Source of the DNA: Hyphomonas sp.
GTDB lineage: Bacteria > Pseudomonadota > Alphaproteobacteria > Caulobacterales > Hyphomonadaceae
DNA length: 12,173 bases
Direction: 5' to 3'
Assembly: GCA_024743015.1 (NCBI GenBank)
Contig: JANSXJ010000084.1
Span: 1-12,173, forward strand
Of the stretch, positions 1-7,258 are shown one piece after another. A model generated the notes under the pieces. That model was not told the origin of the DNA. It did not search any database and worked only from the letters and a program-made list of their open reading frames with translations. Numbering within the stretch: the first letter of the stretch is position 1; the number at the start of each line of letters is the position of its first letter. A program made the translations under genes and the position numbers.

Positions 1-30
1 CTTAGAACCCTCGGTGAATGTAATTTTCAT
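1..30 (-). CDS. pepA: Leucyl aminopeptidase PepA, N-terminal 10 codons only (runs off the window)
   Basis: An ATG on the minus strand at 30-28 opens a frame reading MKITFTEGSK to the window edge. A GGAG sits about 7 bases upstream of the ATG (near 38-41), a good ribosome binding site. The start resembles the MKI.F opening of PepA (M17 leucyl aminopeptidase, a cytosolic metallo-exopeptidase). pepA placed back-to-back with lptF is a well-known arrangement in proteobacteria, which supports the name. Only ten residues are visible and no catalytic motif can be checked, so the name rests on context and a short N-terminus. It would share the 94-base divergent promoter region with lptF. Confidence 0.6.
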   Translation of the reverse strand, partial: MKITFTEGSK

Positions 31-124
31 GCAACAACTCCATTTGAGGCGCAAAGTAAGCATCGACGCGCGCGACGCAACTCGCTAGTCAGGAAAACAG
101 ACAGGAAAACGAACAAATTCAACT
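31..124. promoter_or_regulatory. Divergent pepA/lptF intergenic region
   Basis: This 94-base gap must hold the promoters for both divergent genes. No strong -35/-10 pair stands out. A weak minus-strand candidate is TTGCGT, a 16-base spacer, then TACTTT. A 12-base near-tandem repeat (CAGGAAAACAGA at 90-101, CAGGAAAACGAA at 102-113) lies just before lptF, and its AGGAAA is the only Shine-Dalgarno-like element there, at a rather long distance from the ATG. Confidence 0.4.
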
Positions 125-1228
125 ATGAACCGGGTTCAGCGATATCTTTTCAGCCGCGTCTTGCGGTCTGTGCTGATTATTGTCGGCGGTTTGACCCTGC
201 TGGCAATCCTGGCGCAGGGCCTGTCCCAAACGGATATCATTGTTGAGAACCGCCAGGGTGCGCTGACCTTCTTCAAGATTGTAGCTTTGGGCGTCCCGCA
301 AATTGTTGCGCTTCTGACGCCGATGGCCATGTTCGTCGCAACGATTTGGGCGCTCAATCGATTGCACCGCGATAGCGAAATCGTGGTGGCCCAAGCGGCG
401 GGTATGACTCGCTGGCAAGTCGCTTCGCCAATCCTGCGGCTCGCCGTACTGGGCGCTGTTATCCATCTTGGAGTTAATCTCTGGGTTCAGCCTTCCGCGC
501 AGAGAGAGATGCGGACGACGGTGAATGAGGCACGGGCGGATCTCGCTTCGTCGCTTGTGCGTCCCGGACAGTTCACGACACCTGACGCGAACCTCACCGT
601 GTTCGCGCGCGACCAGCGCGGCCAAGATCTGATTGGGGTTCAAATCGCTGAACGGATCGGACAACCCGATGCGCGGGACTATCTTGCCGAACGCGGTCGG
701 TTCATCGAAGTCGACGGTCAGCCCGCTATCGTAATGTTTAACGGACAGATCCATCAACTCGATCAGAACGGTGCTTTAAACATCCTGAATTTTGAACAAT
801 CAACCTTCGATCTGTCACCGTTCGTGAATGAAGACCGAAAACTGATCTACAAGGCTTCGGATCGCTACCTACACGAACTCCTTTTCATCGATCGATCGAG
901 TTATAATGAACGAAAGAACGAGCTTGAATACCTGTCCGAAGCTAATTCTCGGCTATCGTCTCCCCTTATAGGGATTGCCATGGCGATGATGGCGATCCTG
1001 GCGGTCATGGGCGGCAACTTTAGTCGCCGCGGTTACTCTCGACGGATCGTTATTGCCTCGGGTGGCGCCTTGCTGCTGATCATTATCCAGCTATCAGTGC
1101 AATCAAGCAGCGGTAGCAACCCGGCCATCAACATCGTGCAGTGGATCGTTCCGATCGCGGCGATTGCGATCCTGTCCTACGTTCTCTTCAATCGCGGTGA
1201 GCGGATAAAGGGAGCGCCTTCGACATGA
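125..1228 (+). CDS. lptF: Lipopolysaccharide export permease LptF
   Basis: A 367-residue inner-membrane protein of the YjgP/YjgQ (LptF/LptG) family. With LptG and the LptB ATPase it forms the ABC exporter that extracts lipopolysaccharide from the inner membrane and passes it to LptC/LptA. The layout is typical: three hydrophobic segments at about 12-32, 52-78 and 100-120, a large periplasmic beta-jellyroll region at about 121-275, then three more segments at about 278-296, 308-326 and 335-355. The cytosolic loop DSEIVVAQAAGM (83-94) is the conserved family motif following TM2, thought to be the coupling region to LptB. The length is normal. The gene overlaps lptG by ATGA, so the two are translationally coupled. 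LptF rather than LptG is chosen because it is the first gene beside pepA. The start at 125 is the first ATG and leads straight into TM1, but its ribosome binding site is weak. Confidence 0.92.
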   Translation: MNRVQRYLFSRVLRSVLIIVGGLTLLAILAQGLSQTDIIVENRQGALTFFKIVALGVPQIVALLTPMAMFVATIWALNRLHRDSEIVVAQAAGMTRWQVASPILRLAVLGAVIHLGVNLWVQPSAQREMRTTVNEARADLASSLVRPGQFTTPDANLTVFARDQRGQDLIGVQIAERIGQPDARDYLAERGRFIEVDGQPAIVMFNGQIHQLDQNGALNILNFEQSTFDLSPFVNEDRKLIYKASDRYLHELLFIDRSSYNERKNELEYLSEANSRLSSPLIGIAMAMMAILAVMGGNFSRRGYSRRIVIASGGALLLIIIQLSVQSSSGSNPAINIVQWIVPIAAIAILSYVLFNRGERIKGAPST

Positions 1229-2343
1229 TCGGGTCGCGCATCCAACGCTACATCTTCTTGCGATGCCTCTTCGCGCTCGGTCTCGTTCTCGGGCTATTTG
1301 CGATTACGATTATGCTTGTAGATATCGTCGAGCAATTGCGAACGGTTGGTGAAGACATTGAGTTGTCACCATGGGGCGCTGTCCAACTGTCTCTAATGAA
1401 ACTACCCGGCCTGATAGAGGAAACACTCGCTTTCGCAATTCTCGTATCGGCAATGATTGCATACAACCAGCTTTCCAAGAGTTCCGAACTATCTGTCATT
1501 CGCTCGATGGGGCAATCCGCCTGGCAATTCCTCGCGCCGGTAATCGTGCTGGCGGCGGGACTGGGCGTGTTTGCGATGGTGCTTTTGAATCCGCTTGGCG
1601 CGGTGCTCGCTGAACGCTTCGAGGAAACCCGAGCCAACCTCCTGCAGGAGGGCGGTCAGGTCGTCGATCGGGTTCGAACCGACGTCTGGCTGCGGCAAGG
1701 CAATGATGACAGCCAAATCGTAATTCATGCGGCATCGGTCGACAGCACCGGACAGATCTTCACCAATGTGCGTTTTCTCGAAGAAGGCCGTGTTTATGAA
1801 GGCGCGCGTCCGACCTCAAGGTTCCGCTTCATTCGTCGGATTGATGCGGAAACGGCAACGATTTCCGAAGGCTTCTGGCAGCTTACAAACCTTGTCGAAA
1901 ACACGCCGGACGGAGCGCCGCTGCATCTCGATAGCCTGGCGATTGAGACCGATCTGGATCCGAATACCCTCCTGTCCCGTTTCACTTCGCCTGACACGAT
2001 CGGGTTCTGGGGACTTCCCGGCTTTATCACGCAGACAGGGCGCGCGGGCCTCGATACGTCTCGGTTTTCGATGCGCTGGTTCGGGCTCACTTCGCTTCCT
2101 GTGCTTTACACAGCCATGGCGCTGATCGGCGCCATTGTGTGCCTTCGTCTCTCAAGGCTGGGCGGGACCAGCAGACTGATCGCGACTGGCGCGGGTGCAG
2201 CGGTCGCCTTGTTTTTTGTTACACAAATCGCCTCCAGCTTCGGATCCTCAGGCGCGATACCTGCAGTGATTGCGGCTTGGTCCCCGGCGCTCTGCGCCTT
2301 GTTCATTTCCCTGACGGTTCTCGCCTACCAGGAAGATGGCTAA
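1225..2343 (+). CDS. lptG: Lipopolysaccharide export permease LptG
   Basis: A 372-residue partner of LptF in the LptB2FG exporter. It has the same architecture: hydrophobic segments at about 10-33, 59-81 and 101-122, a periplasmic domain at about 125-285, then segments at about 287-307, 317-337 and 345-367. The family loop SSELSVIRSMG (86-96) after TM2 matches the equivalent stretch in LptF. The ATG at 1225 overlaps the lptF stop codon, so the start is well fixed and equal production of the two subunits is likely. The gene ends with TAA at 2341-2343, followed by a 78-base gap before topA that contains a -35-like TTGACA. The length is normal and nothing looks broken. Confidence 0.92.
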   Translation: MIGSRIQRYIFLRCLFALGLVLGLFAITIMLVDIVEQLRTVGEDIELSPWGAVQLSLMKLPGLIEETLAFAILVSAMIAYNQLSKSSELSVIRSMGQSAWQFLAPVIVLAAGLGVFAMVLLNPLGAVLAERFEETRANLLQEGGQVVDRVRTDVWLRQGNDDSQIVIHAASVDSTGQIFTNVRFLEEGRVYEGARPTSRFRFIRRIDAETATISEGFWQLTNLVENTPDGAPLHLDSLAIETDLDPNTLLSRFTSPDTIGFWGLPGFITQTGRAGLDTSRFSMRWFGLTSLPVLYTAMALIGAIVCLRLSRLGGTSRLIATGAGAAVALFFVTQIASSFGSSGAIPAVIAAWSPALCALFISLTVLAYQEDG

Positions 2344-2356
2344 AACGTCTGTGCTC

Positions 2357-2385
2357 TTGACAGAGGGCGCGGGCACAACCAGTTT
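2357..2385 (+). promoter_or_regulatory. Candidate topA promoter (TTGACA -35)
   Basis: A perfect TTGACA lies at 2357-2362 in the lptG-topA gap. With a 17-base spacer the -10 position (2380-2385, CAGTTT) is a poor match to TATAAT, so only the -35 half is convincing. It would start transcription about 30 bases before the topA ATG. topA also has a clear AGGAG (2407-2411), 10 bases before its start. Confidence 0.4.
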
Positions 2386-2421
2386 CCGGCGCCTTGAAGC
2401 CCAATCAGGAGCCGCCCTCCC

Positions 2422-4971
2422 ATGAAAGTTGTTGTTGTTGAGTCCCCCGCCAAAGCGAAGACGATCAACAAGTATCTCGGAAGCGATTACAAAGTGCTCG
2501 CTTCTTATGGTCACATCCGAGACCTCCCATCAAAAGACGGTTCTGTAGATCCTGACAATGATTTCGAGATGGTATGGCAAGCCGACTCCAAGAGTCAGGC
2601 TCGGATCAGAGAAATTGCCGATGCGGTCAAATCGGGCAGCAAACTCATTCTCGCCACCGACCCCGATCGTGAAGGGGAAGCGATTTCATGGCATCTCCTG
2701 GACGCGCTCAAGAAGCGACGCGCGATCAAGAAGGATACGCCGGTTGAGCGCGTTGTCTTCAATGCCATCACCAAGGCTGCCGTCACCAGCGCTATGGAAA
2801 ATCCTCGCGAGATCGATCAGGAACTCGTAGACGCTTATCTCGCTCGCCGGGCGCTAGACTATCTCGTTGGGTTCAATCTCTCGCCGGTACTATGGCGCAA
2901 ACTTCCAGGATCGCGTTCAGCTGGACGGGTTCAGTCGGTTGCGCTCCGGATCGTCGTCGACCGCGAACTGGAGATCGAGAAATTCAAACCCGAAGAATAC
3001 TGGACGATCGGCGCTGATCTCCGGGCACCTGATGGCACGGACTTCCAAGCCCGCCTGCATTCGCTTGATGGAAAAGCGCTCAAGAAATTTGACCTGCCGG
3101 ATGCGGCAGCGGCACAAACAGCGCTCGATAAGGTCAATATTGGCGGCTACTCGGTGAGCAGCGTCGAGGCCAAGCCGGTTAAACGGAACCCGCCGCCTCC
3201 ATTCATCACGTCTACCCTTCAGCAAGACGCATCGCGTCGACTCGGTTTCTCGGCCAAGCGTACCATGCAAGCGGCCCAGAAGCTCTATGAAGAAGGACGC
3301 ATCACCTATATGCGGACCGACGGCGTAAACATGGCCGAGGAGGCCTACCACGCCGCGCGCGATCACATCAAAAGTGACTATGGTGCCCAGTACCTGCCCG
3401 AGAAGCCGAGACGCTATTCGTCGAAGCAAAAGAATGCACAAGAGGCGCACGAAGCCATCCGTCCGACGAATTTCAGCCTTCGTCCTGACGATTACAAGCA
3501 GTCAGATGGCGATCTCTGGAAACTGTATGCGCTGATCTGGCGTCGCGCCGTCGCGTCTCAGATGGAGCCCGCCAAGTTTGAGCGCACGACGATTGATCTG
3601 CACAATAAGGACAAGTCCGCCATGCTGCGCGCGACGGGTCAGGTTCTGGTTTTTGACGGGTTCATCAAGCTCTACACAGAAGGGCGGGATGATACGGACA
3701 AGGATGAAGACGCCGAAGCCCGTCTGCCAAAACTAAGTGAAGGTGAGCACGCTGACCTCCTGGAGGCGAAAAGCGAGCAGCACTTTACCACCCCTCCCCC
3801 TCGTTACACCGAAGCGAGCCTCGTCAAGCGACTCGAAGAACTGGGTATTGGCCGTCCGTCGACTTATGCGTCGACCCTGTCGACACTCGTCGACCGAGAC
3901 TATGTCCGGATCGAAAAGAAACAATTGATTCCTGAAGATAAAGGGATCCTGGTCACGTCCTTCCTGGAGAATTTCTTCGAGCGCTACGTTCAGTACGACT
4001 ATACCGCGAACCTGGAAGAAAAGCTCGACGTCATTTCTGACGGCAAGCTCGACTGGAAAGCTTTCCTGCGGGAATTCTGGACACAGTTCACTGCCTCAAT
4101 AGACGAGACCAAAGACCTTCGCGTGTCAGCGGTTCTGGACGTTCTCAACGATGCGCTCGGCCACCATGTGTTTCCACCCGTGGATGAAAACGGCAACATC
4201 AAAGAGAAGCCGAGACTCTGCCCGCTCTGCAATGCAGGCGACCTTAGCCTGAAGCTTGGTCGTCACGGGGCCTTTGTCGGCTGCTCCAATTACCCAGATT
4301 GCAAATTTACCCGGCCCTTCTCAACGCAGGAAGAAGCTGAAAACGCAATCAATCCGGACGGCGAAGAGATCACGACGCATCCGGAAACGGGTCAACCGAT
4401 CCTGTTAAAATCTGGTCGGTTCGGACCGTATCTCGAAATGGATATCGGGGAAGATAAGCCAAAACGCTCAAGCCTGCCAAAAGGCTGGTCGCCTCAAGAA
4501 CTCGATCCAGAAAAGGCGCTGATGTTGATCAGCCTGCCGCGCGAGGTCGGGAAGCACCCGGAAGACGAAGAACCTATCCTGGCCAATCTCGGTCGCTATG
4601 GTCCCTACGTTCAGCACCAGCGTACGTTTGCGAATTTGTCGAGCGTCGAGGAGATGTTTACGATCGGCCTCAATCGCGCCGTCTCTCTGATTGCGGACAA
4701 ACGCGCTGGCGGCGGACGCGGTGGCCGCGCTGCGCCCAAGGTCCTGAAAGATCTCGGCGCGCACCCGAGCAGCGGTGATCCGGTCCAGGTGCTGGATGGG
4801 CGTTATGGTCCGTATATCAAGCACCAAAAGACCAATGCGACTTTGCCAAAGGACATGGAACCGACTAACATAAACATCGATCAGGCGCTTGAAATTCTCG
4901 CGGCCAAGGAAGCCAAGGGCGGCAAAAAGAAACGCACCACCAAGAAGAAAAAGGCCACCGCCAAGAAATAA
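2422..4971 (+). CDS. topA: DNA topoisomerase I (type IA)
   Basis: An 849-residue cytosolic enzyme that relaxes negative supercoils by cutting one strand through a 5'-phosphotyrosine link. The N-terminal Toprim domain shows the catalytic Glu7 (in VVVESPAKA) and the metal-binding DPDREGE at 80-86. The active-site tyrosine is Tyr296 in ITYMRTDG. The conserved GRVQSVALR helix lies before it, and the RPSTYA loop is near 483-488. The C-terminus has a single four-cysteine zinc ribbon (Cys600, 603, 621, 627), then GR[FY]GPY repeats at about 665-670, 724-729 and 793-798, and a lysine-rich tail that probably contacts DNA. The E. coli enzyme has more Zn ribbons; one ribbon plus GPY repeats is the pattern I associate with alphaproteobacterial TopA. 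The start is supported by AGGAG and the MKVVVVESP opening. Its stop lies only 8 bases from the stop of the opposing secretin gene. Confidence 0.97.
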   Translation: MKVVVVESPAKAKTINKYLGSDYKVLASYGHIRDLPSKDGSVDPDNDFEMVWQADSKSQARIREIADAVKSGSKLILATDPDREGEAISWHLLDALKKRRAIKKDTPVERVVFNAITKAAVTSAMENPREIDQELVDAYLARRALDYLVGFNLSPVLWRKLPGSRSAGRVQSVALRIVVDRELEIEKFKPEEYWTIGADLRAPDGTDFQARLHSLDGKALKKFDLPDAAAAQTALDKVNIGGYSVSSVEAKPVKRNPPPPFITSTLQQDASRRLGFSAKRTMQAAQKLYEEGRITYMRTDGVNMAEEAYHAARDHIKSDYGAQYLPEKPRRYSSKQKNAQEAHEAIRPTNFSLRPDDYKQSDGDLWKLYALIWRRAVASQMEPAKFERTTIDLHNKDKSAMLRATGQVLVFDGFIKLYTEGRDDTDKDEDAEARLPKLSEGEHADLLEAKSEQHFTTPPPRYTEASLVKRLEELGIGRPSTYASTLSTLVDRDYVRIEKKQLIPEDKGILVTSFLENFFERYVQYDYTANLEEKLDVISDGKLDWKAFLREFWTQFTASIDETKDLRVSAVLDVLNDALGHHVFPPVDENGNIKEKPRLCPLCNAGDLSLKLGRHGAFVGCSNYPDCKFTRPFSTQEEAENAINPDGEEITTHPETGQPILLKSGRFGPYLEMDIGEDKPKRSSLPKGWSPQELDPEKALMLISLPREVGKHPEDEEPILANLGRYGPYVQHQRTFANLSSVEEMFTIGLNRAVSLIADKRAGGGRGGRAAPKVLKDLGAHPSSGDPVQVLDGRYGPYIKHQKTNATLPKDMEPTNINIDQALEILAAKEAKGGKKKRTTKKKKATAKK

Positions 4972-4979
4972 GCTCGGGC

Positions 4980-6467
4980 CTATTTCACCGGCGTGCCTCC
5001 GGTTTCGACGCTGAGATAGTCTGGCAGCTCTGGTTCAGGTCGTCCTGGCAAAGGCAGCGGCGTTTCCAGACCCGGTGTCCATAGATATGGCGTGACATAG
5101 ACCACAAGCTCTTCGCGAGATTCGACCGCAGCTTGATCGCTGGCGAATAGATTCAGGATGGGCACATGCCGCAACCAGGGCAACCCGGAGTGATCCGTCA
5201 GCCGATACCGCGAATTGAGCCCGCCAATCACAATGGTCTGCCCGGACTGGACGACCATCGAGGTTGAAGCGGTACTCCTCTGTTTGGCTATGATGATGTC
5301 TCCTGCTGTGGCAGAGAATCGAGAGTCTTCCAGGCTCACGTCCATGCGGATCGACTGATCGGCCATCACCAAAGGCGTGATATCCATCGTGATCCCTGCC
5401 GTAATGGAATCGGTCGTGATGATCGAGGAATCATCACCTGACGTGTCCACGCGCGCAAATTGATCATCAACAATCGCTATCGTCGCTTCCTTGCTGCTCC
5501 TCGTCGCTACATAAGGCCGCGCGAGTATTTCGGCCGCGTTTTGCGCCGCCAGGAAGTCGACCGTCGCCGTGATCGCTGCCGAATTTGCCGCAAGATCTGA
5601 GAACGACGCGACGATATTCCCACCAGTCTGACCGGGTATCAACGTGGTGAGATCGAACTTGCCCGCAGCGCCATCCGTGAGATTGACCGTCAGAGATTCC
5701 ACGGAGGAGGTGTCAATCTTTACGACCAAAGCTTCTATAATAACATGTGCGGCGGGACGGTCCGCCTGACGCACAACCGCCATGGCTTCACTTACCTCAG
5801 CGGCGGTGCCTGACAGAAAAATGGTGTTCAGCTCTGGCAGGCTGCCAATCGTCACGCCGCCTTCATCGGAGAAATCGCTTGTGTCGAACAGGCTGTCGAT
5901 CAGATCGACCATGTCAATCGCGGCGACATGTTTGAGGACATATTCGCGGCTGATCACCGAGCTTTCGTCGTTTTCTTCGTTCGCGTCCAGCAACACGCCG
6001 AGCTGTTTCATTTGCAGACTCAGCAATCCGTCTTCCCAAGACACTGACGCATTCGCTTCCTTCAGGAGCAGGTTGAGACCCTCGATGAGGGGGCGGTTGG
6101 ACAACCGCGCTGATACTCTCTGACTGAAGTAGCGGGGCTGAGTTCTGTAATCGACCAGCGGGCTCTGCATAATCGCCGCGAGCACCCGGTTGAGATCTGC
6201 CTGATCAAGATCGACGGACAGCATGGGTGGCTCACCCGCCTCGCCCGGATCAATACGGATCAGCTTGAGCGCCGCCTGCTCCCGGGCTTCGCGCGCCTCA
6301 TCGGCCCCGGCGGTTTGAACCTGATAGGCTTCCAGCAAGGTCGCCATTTCAGCACCGCTGGCAAAGTCGGGATCTGCGACGCAGGAGACGGACATAAGGC
6401 AGCCCAGAGCGGCGTAGAATAAGCGACTGCGGCGCAGCCGGCCCTTGGACTTGTCTGGTTTGGTCAA
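4980..6467 (-). CDS. Orphan secretin (GspD/PulD-like outer-membrane channel), possible liposecretin
   Basis: About 495 residues if translation begins at TTG 6467. Secretins form large gated outer-membrane rings for type II/III secretion, pili or phage release. Visible parts are a basic then hydrophobic export signal (about 10-29), an N0/STN-like domain (about 82-155), an N1-like domain (about 174-237) and the secretin core (about 240-465) with the family signature: SGQTIVIGGL at 408-417, GLPWLRHVPILNLF at 428-441, and EELVVYVTPYLW to 463. A Pro-rich tail follows. Cys29, in SVSC, fits the loose PROSITE lipobox, so it may be a self-targeting liposecretin like HxcQ. The frame is open back to GTG 6635, but that would overlap the upstream gene and put 56 odd residues before the signal. 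TTG lies 13 bases after a GAGG in a long purine run, so the start is uncertain. No ATPase, pseudopilin or platform gene is nearby, so its machine is unknown. Confidence 0.88.
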   Translation of the reverse strand: MTKPDKSKGRLRRSRLFYAALGCLMSVSCVADPDFASGAEMATLLEAYQVQTAGADEAREAREQAALKLIRIDPGEAGEPPMLSVDLDQADLNRVLAAIMQSPLVDYRTQPRYFSQRVSARLSNRPLIEGLNLLLKEANASVSWEDGLLSLQMKQLGVLLDANEENDESSVISREYVLKHVAAIDMVDLIDSLFDTSDFSDEGGVTIGSLPELNTIFLSGTAAEVSEAMAVVRQADRPAAHVIIEALVVKIDTSSVESLTVNLTDGAAGKFDLTTLIPGQTGGNIVASFSDLAANSAAITATVDFLAAQNAAEILARPYVATRSSKEATIAIVDDQFARVDTSGDDSSIITTDSITAGITMDITPLVMADQSIRMDVSLEDSRFSATAGDIIIAKQRSTASTSMVVQSGQTIVIGGLNSRYRLTDHSGLPWLRHVPILNLFASDQAAVESREELVVYVTPYLWTPGLETPLPLPGRPEPELPDYLSVETGGTPVK

Positions 6468-6523
6468 TGGTTCGATTACCCCTCTCTCTCCTTTTGGTTT
6501 CTGACGCGACCATCGCGCATGCC

Positions 6524-6551
6524 AAAAGCGGCACGTTTCACCGCACCGCTT
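6524..6551 (-). terminator. Hairpin with short U-tract between the exported-protein gene and the secretin
   Basis: Read on the minus strand, AAGCGGTGC (6551-6543) pairs with GTGCCGCTT (6534-6526) in a 9-base stem with two G-T wobbles and an 8-base loop. The stem's last two T plus two more give TTTT. It sits 20 bases after the stop of the 7116-6571 gene and before the secretin. It could be a weak intrinsic terminator or a processing/attenuation hairpin that lowers secretin expression relative to the upstream gene. The T-tract is short, so termination is not certain. Confidence 0.4.
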
Positions 6552-6570
6552 CTGGCAGGTCGCGAATGGA

Positions 6571-7116
6571 TTAGAATCCGCTTCCGCTCGTTTTTCCGCA
6601 TTTATTGCCGAGAGCGTCGATCGGTTTGCCGTCACTATTGGTCGGCACAGCTGAACTCAGCGTCGATATTTCCAGAGTTTTCCAGTCATTGGAGCCGACG
6701 GTACCATCCACTTTCGCGATGATCTGGCACCCAGGCGTCAGATACAGATTTTTGTCCTTGGAATTCCCACCCAAAATTTTGAGTTTCAGCTTGTAAGAGC
6801 AACTCGCAGGGACGACGAACGTGTCATAGTTCGCAGCTGGGACGTCGGTCGTCAGCTTTTTATTGATCGAAGAACACGCGCTTGGCGCATTTGCAGGTTG
6901 AGACGAATGCGCGTCAACCGAAACCCAATCCAACGTATAGACGCCGGCATTTCCCATCACGATCACACCGCAGGTCGCCCCGGAGGATTCACAATACGAG
7001 GCGGTATAGCGAGCTTCTTCAGACGATGCAGCATACGCAGCGCCAGACATTCCTGCGGCGGCGGTCAAACCGATGCCAAGCCCAACCGTTGCAGACTTCT
7101 TGAGCAAATTTCTCAT
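6571..7116 (-). CDS. Sec-exported cysteine-containing protein of unknown function
   Basis: A 181-residue protein I do not recognise. It begins with a textbook Sec signal: basic MRNLLKK, an Ala/Gly-rich hydrophobic core and an AYA cleavage motif after about residue 29. The mature part (about 152 residues) has six cysteines (42, 49, 81, 106, 130, 173), an even number compatible with three disulfides formed in the periplasm. It is rich in Ser, Thr, Asn and Gly with alternating hydrophobic residues, suggesting a beta fold, and ends in a flexible Gly/Ser tail finishing in Phe. The ATG at 7116 has an AAGGA 6-7 bases upstream. It diverges from the 7259 gene across a lux-box-like repeat and is followed on the same strand by the secretin, so it may be cotranscribed with, and perhaps exported through, the secretin; this is inference. 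No membrane anchor or catalytic motif is visible. Confidence 0.8.
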   Translation of the reverse strand: MRNLLKKSATVGLGIGLTAAAGMSGAAYAASSEEARYTASYCESSGATCGVIVMGNAGVYTLDWVSVDAHSSQPANAPSACSSINKKLTTDVPAANYDTFVVPASCSYKLKLKILGGNSKDKNLYLTPGCQIIAKVDGTVGSNDWKTLEISTLSSAVPTNSDGKPIDALGNKCGKTSGSGF

Positions 7117-7180
7117 CTCATATCCTTCATATCCAATGGCGTGAGGCCTTCTTGGCTACTGGATTGAGACAGGAGGCTCG

Positions 7181-7198
7181 ACTGTCACATCGGACAGT
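7181..7198. promoter_or_regulatory. lux-box-like operator (perfect 6-6-6 inverted repeat)
   Basis: ACTGTC-ACATCG-GACAGT is a perfect inverted repeat. It contains CTGT-N8-ACAG, the same core and spacing as the Vibrio fischeri lux box, and its N8 also shares the central ATCG, giving 12 of 16 core bases identical. It lies 64 bases from the minus-strand ATG (7116) and 60 bases from the plus-strand ATG (7259), so it is almost central in the divergent promoter. A gene for a LuxR-type regulator sits in the same block. Binding by that regulator is inference. Confidence 0.72.
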
Positions 7199-7227
7199 AT
7201 TCTGGAGACTGGCTCGTCCGCGATTAT
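7199..7227 (+). promoter_or_regulatory. Candidate activator-dependent promoter for the 7259 gene
   Basis: GATTAT at 7222-7227 matches TATAAT at 4 of 6 positions. The -35 position 17 bases upstream (7199-7204, ATTCTG) is poor and directly abuts the lux-box-like repeat. The repeat's centre is 35 bases from the -10 centre, close to the class II lux promoter arrangement (box centred near -42), where the activator substitutes for a -35. On the other strand, toward 7116, no comparable -10 is convincing. Confidence 0.35.
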
Positions 7228-7258
7228 CCAAGTCCACACGATTGAAGAGGATAGGATT

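Noticed and set aside
119..757. Minus-strand 212-residue frame under lptF, and similar long antisense frames under topA and rnr
   Set aside because: Each lies wholly inside a gene with clear family motifs; the translated frames are Arg/Ser/Pro-rich shadow products with no domain.
3858..3894. Four GTCGAC hexamers within 37 bases
   Set aside because: They fall in the topA RPSTYASTLSTLVD stretch and result from repeated Ser-Thr and Val-Asp codons; no sign of an element.
6468..6635. Upstream extension of the secretin frame to GTG 6635
   Set aside because: It would overlap the 3' end of the 7116-6571 gene and place 56 polar, cysteine/arginine-rich residues before the signal sequence; the purine-rich run before TTG 6467 fits a later start.
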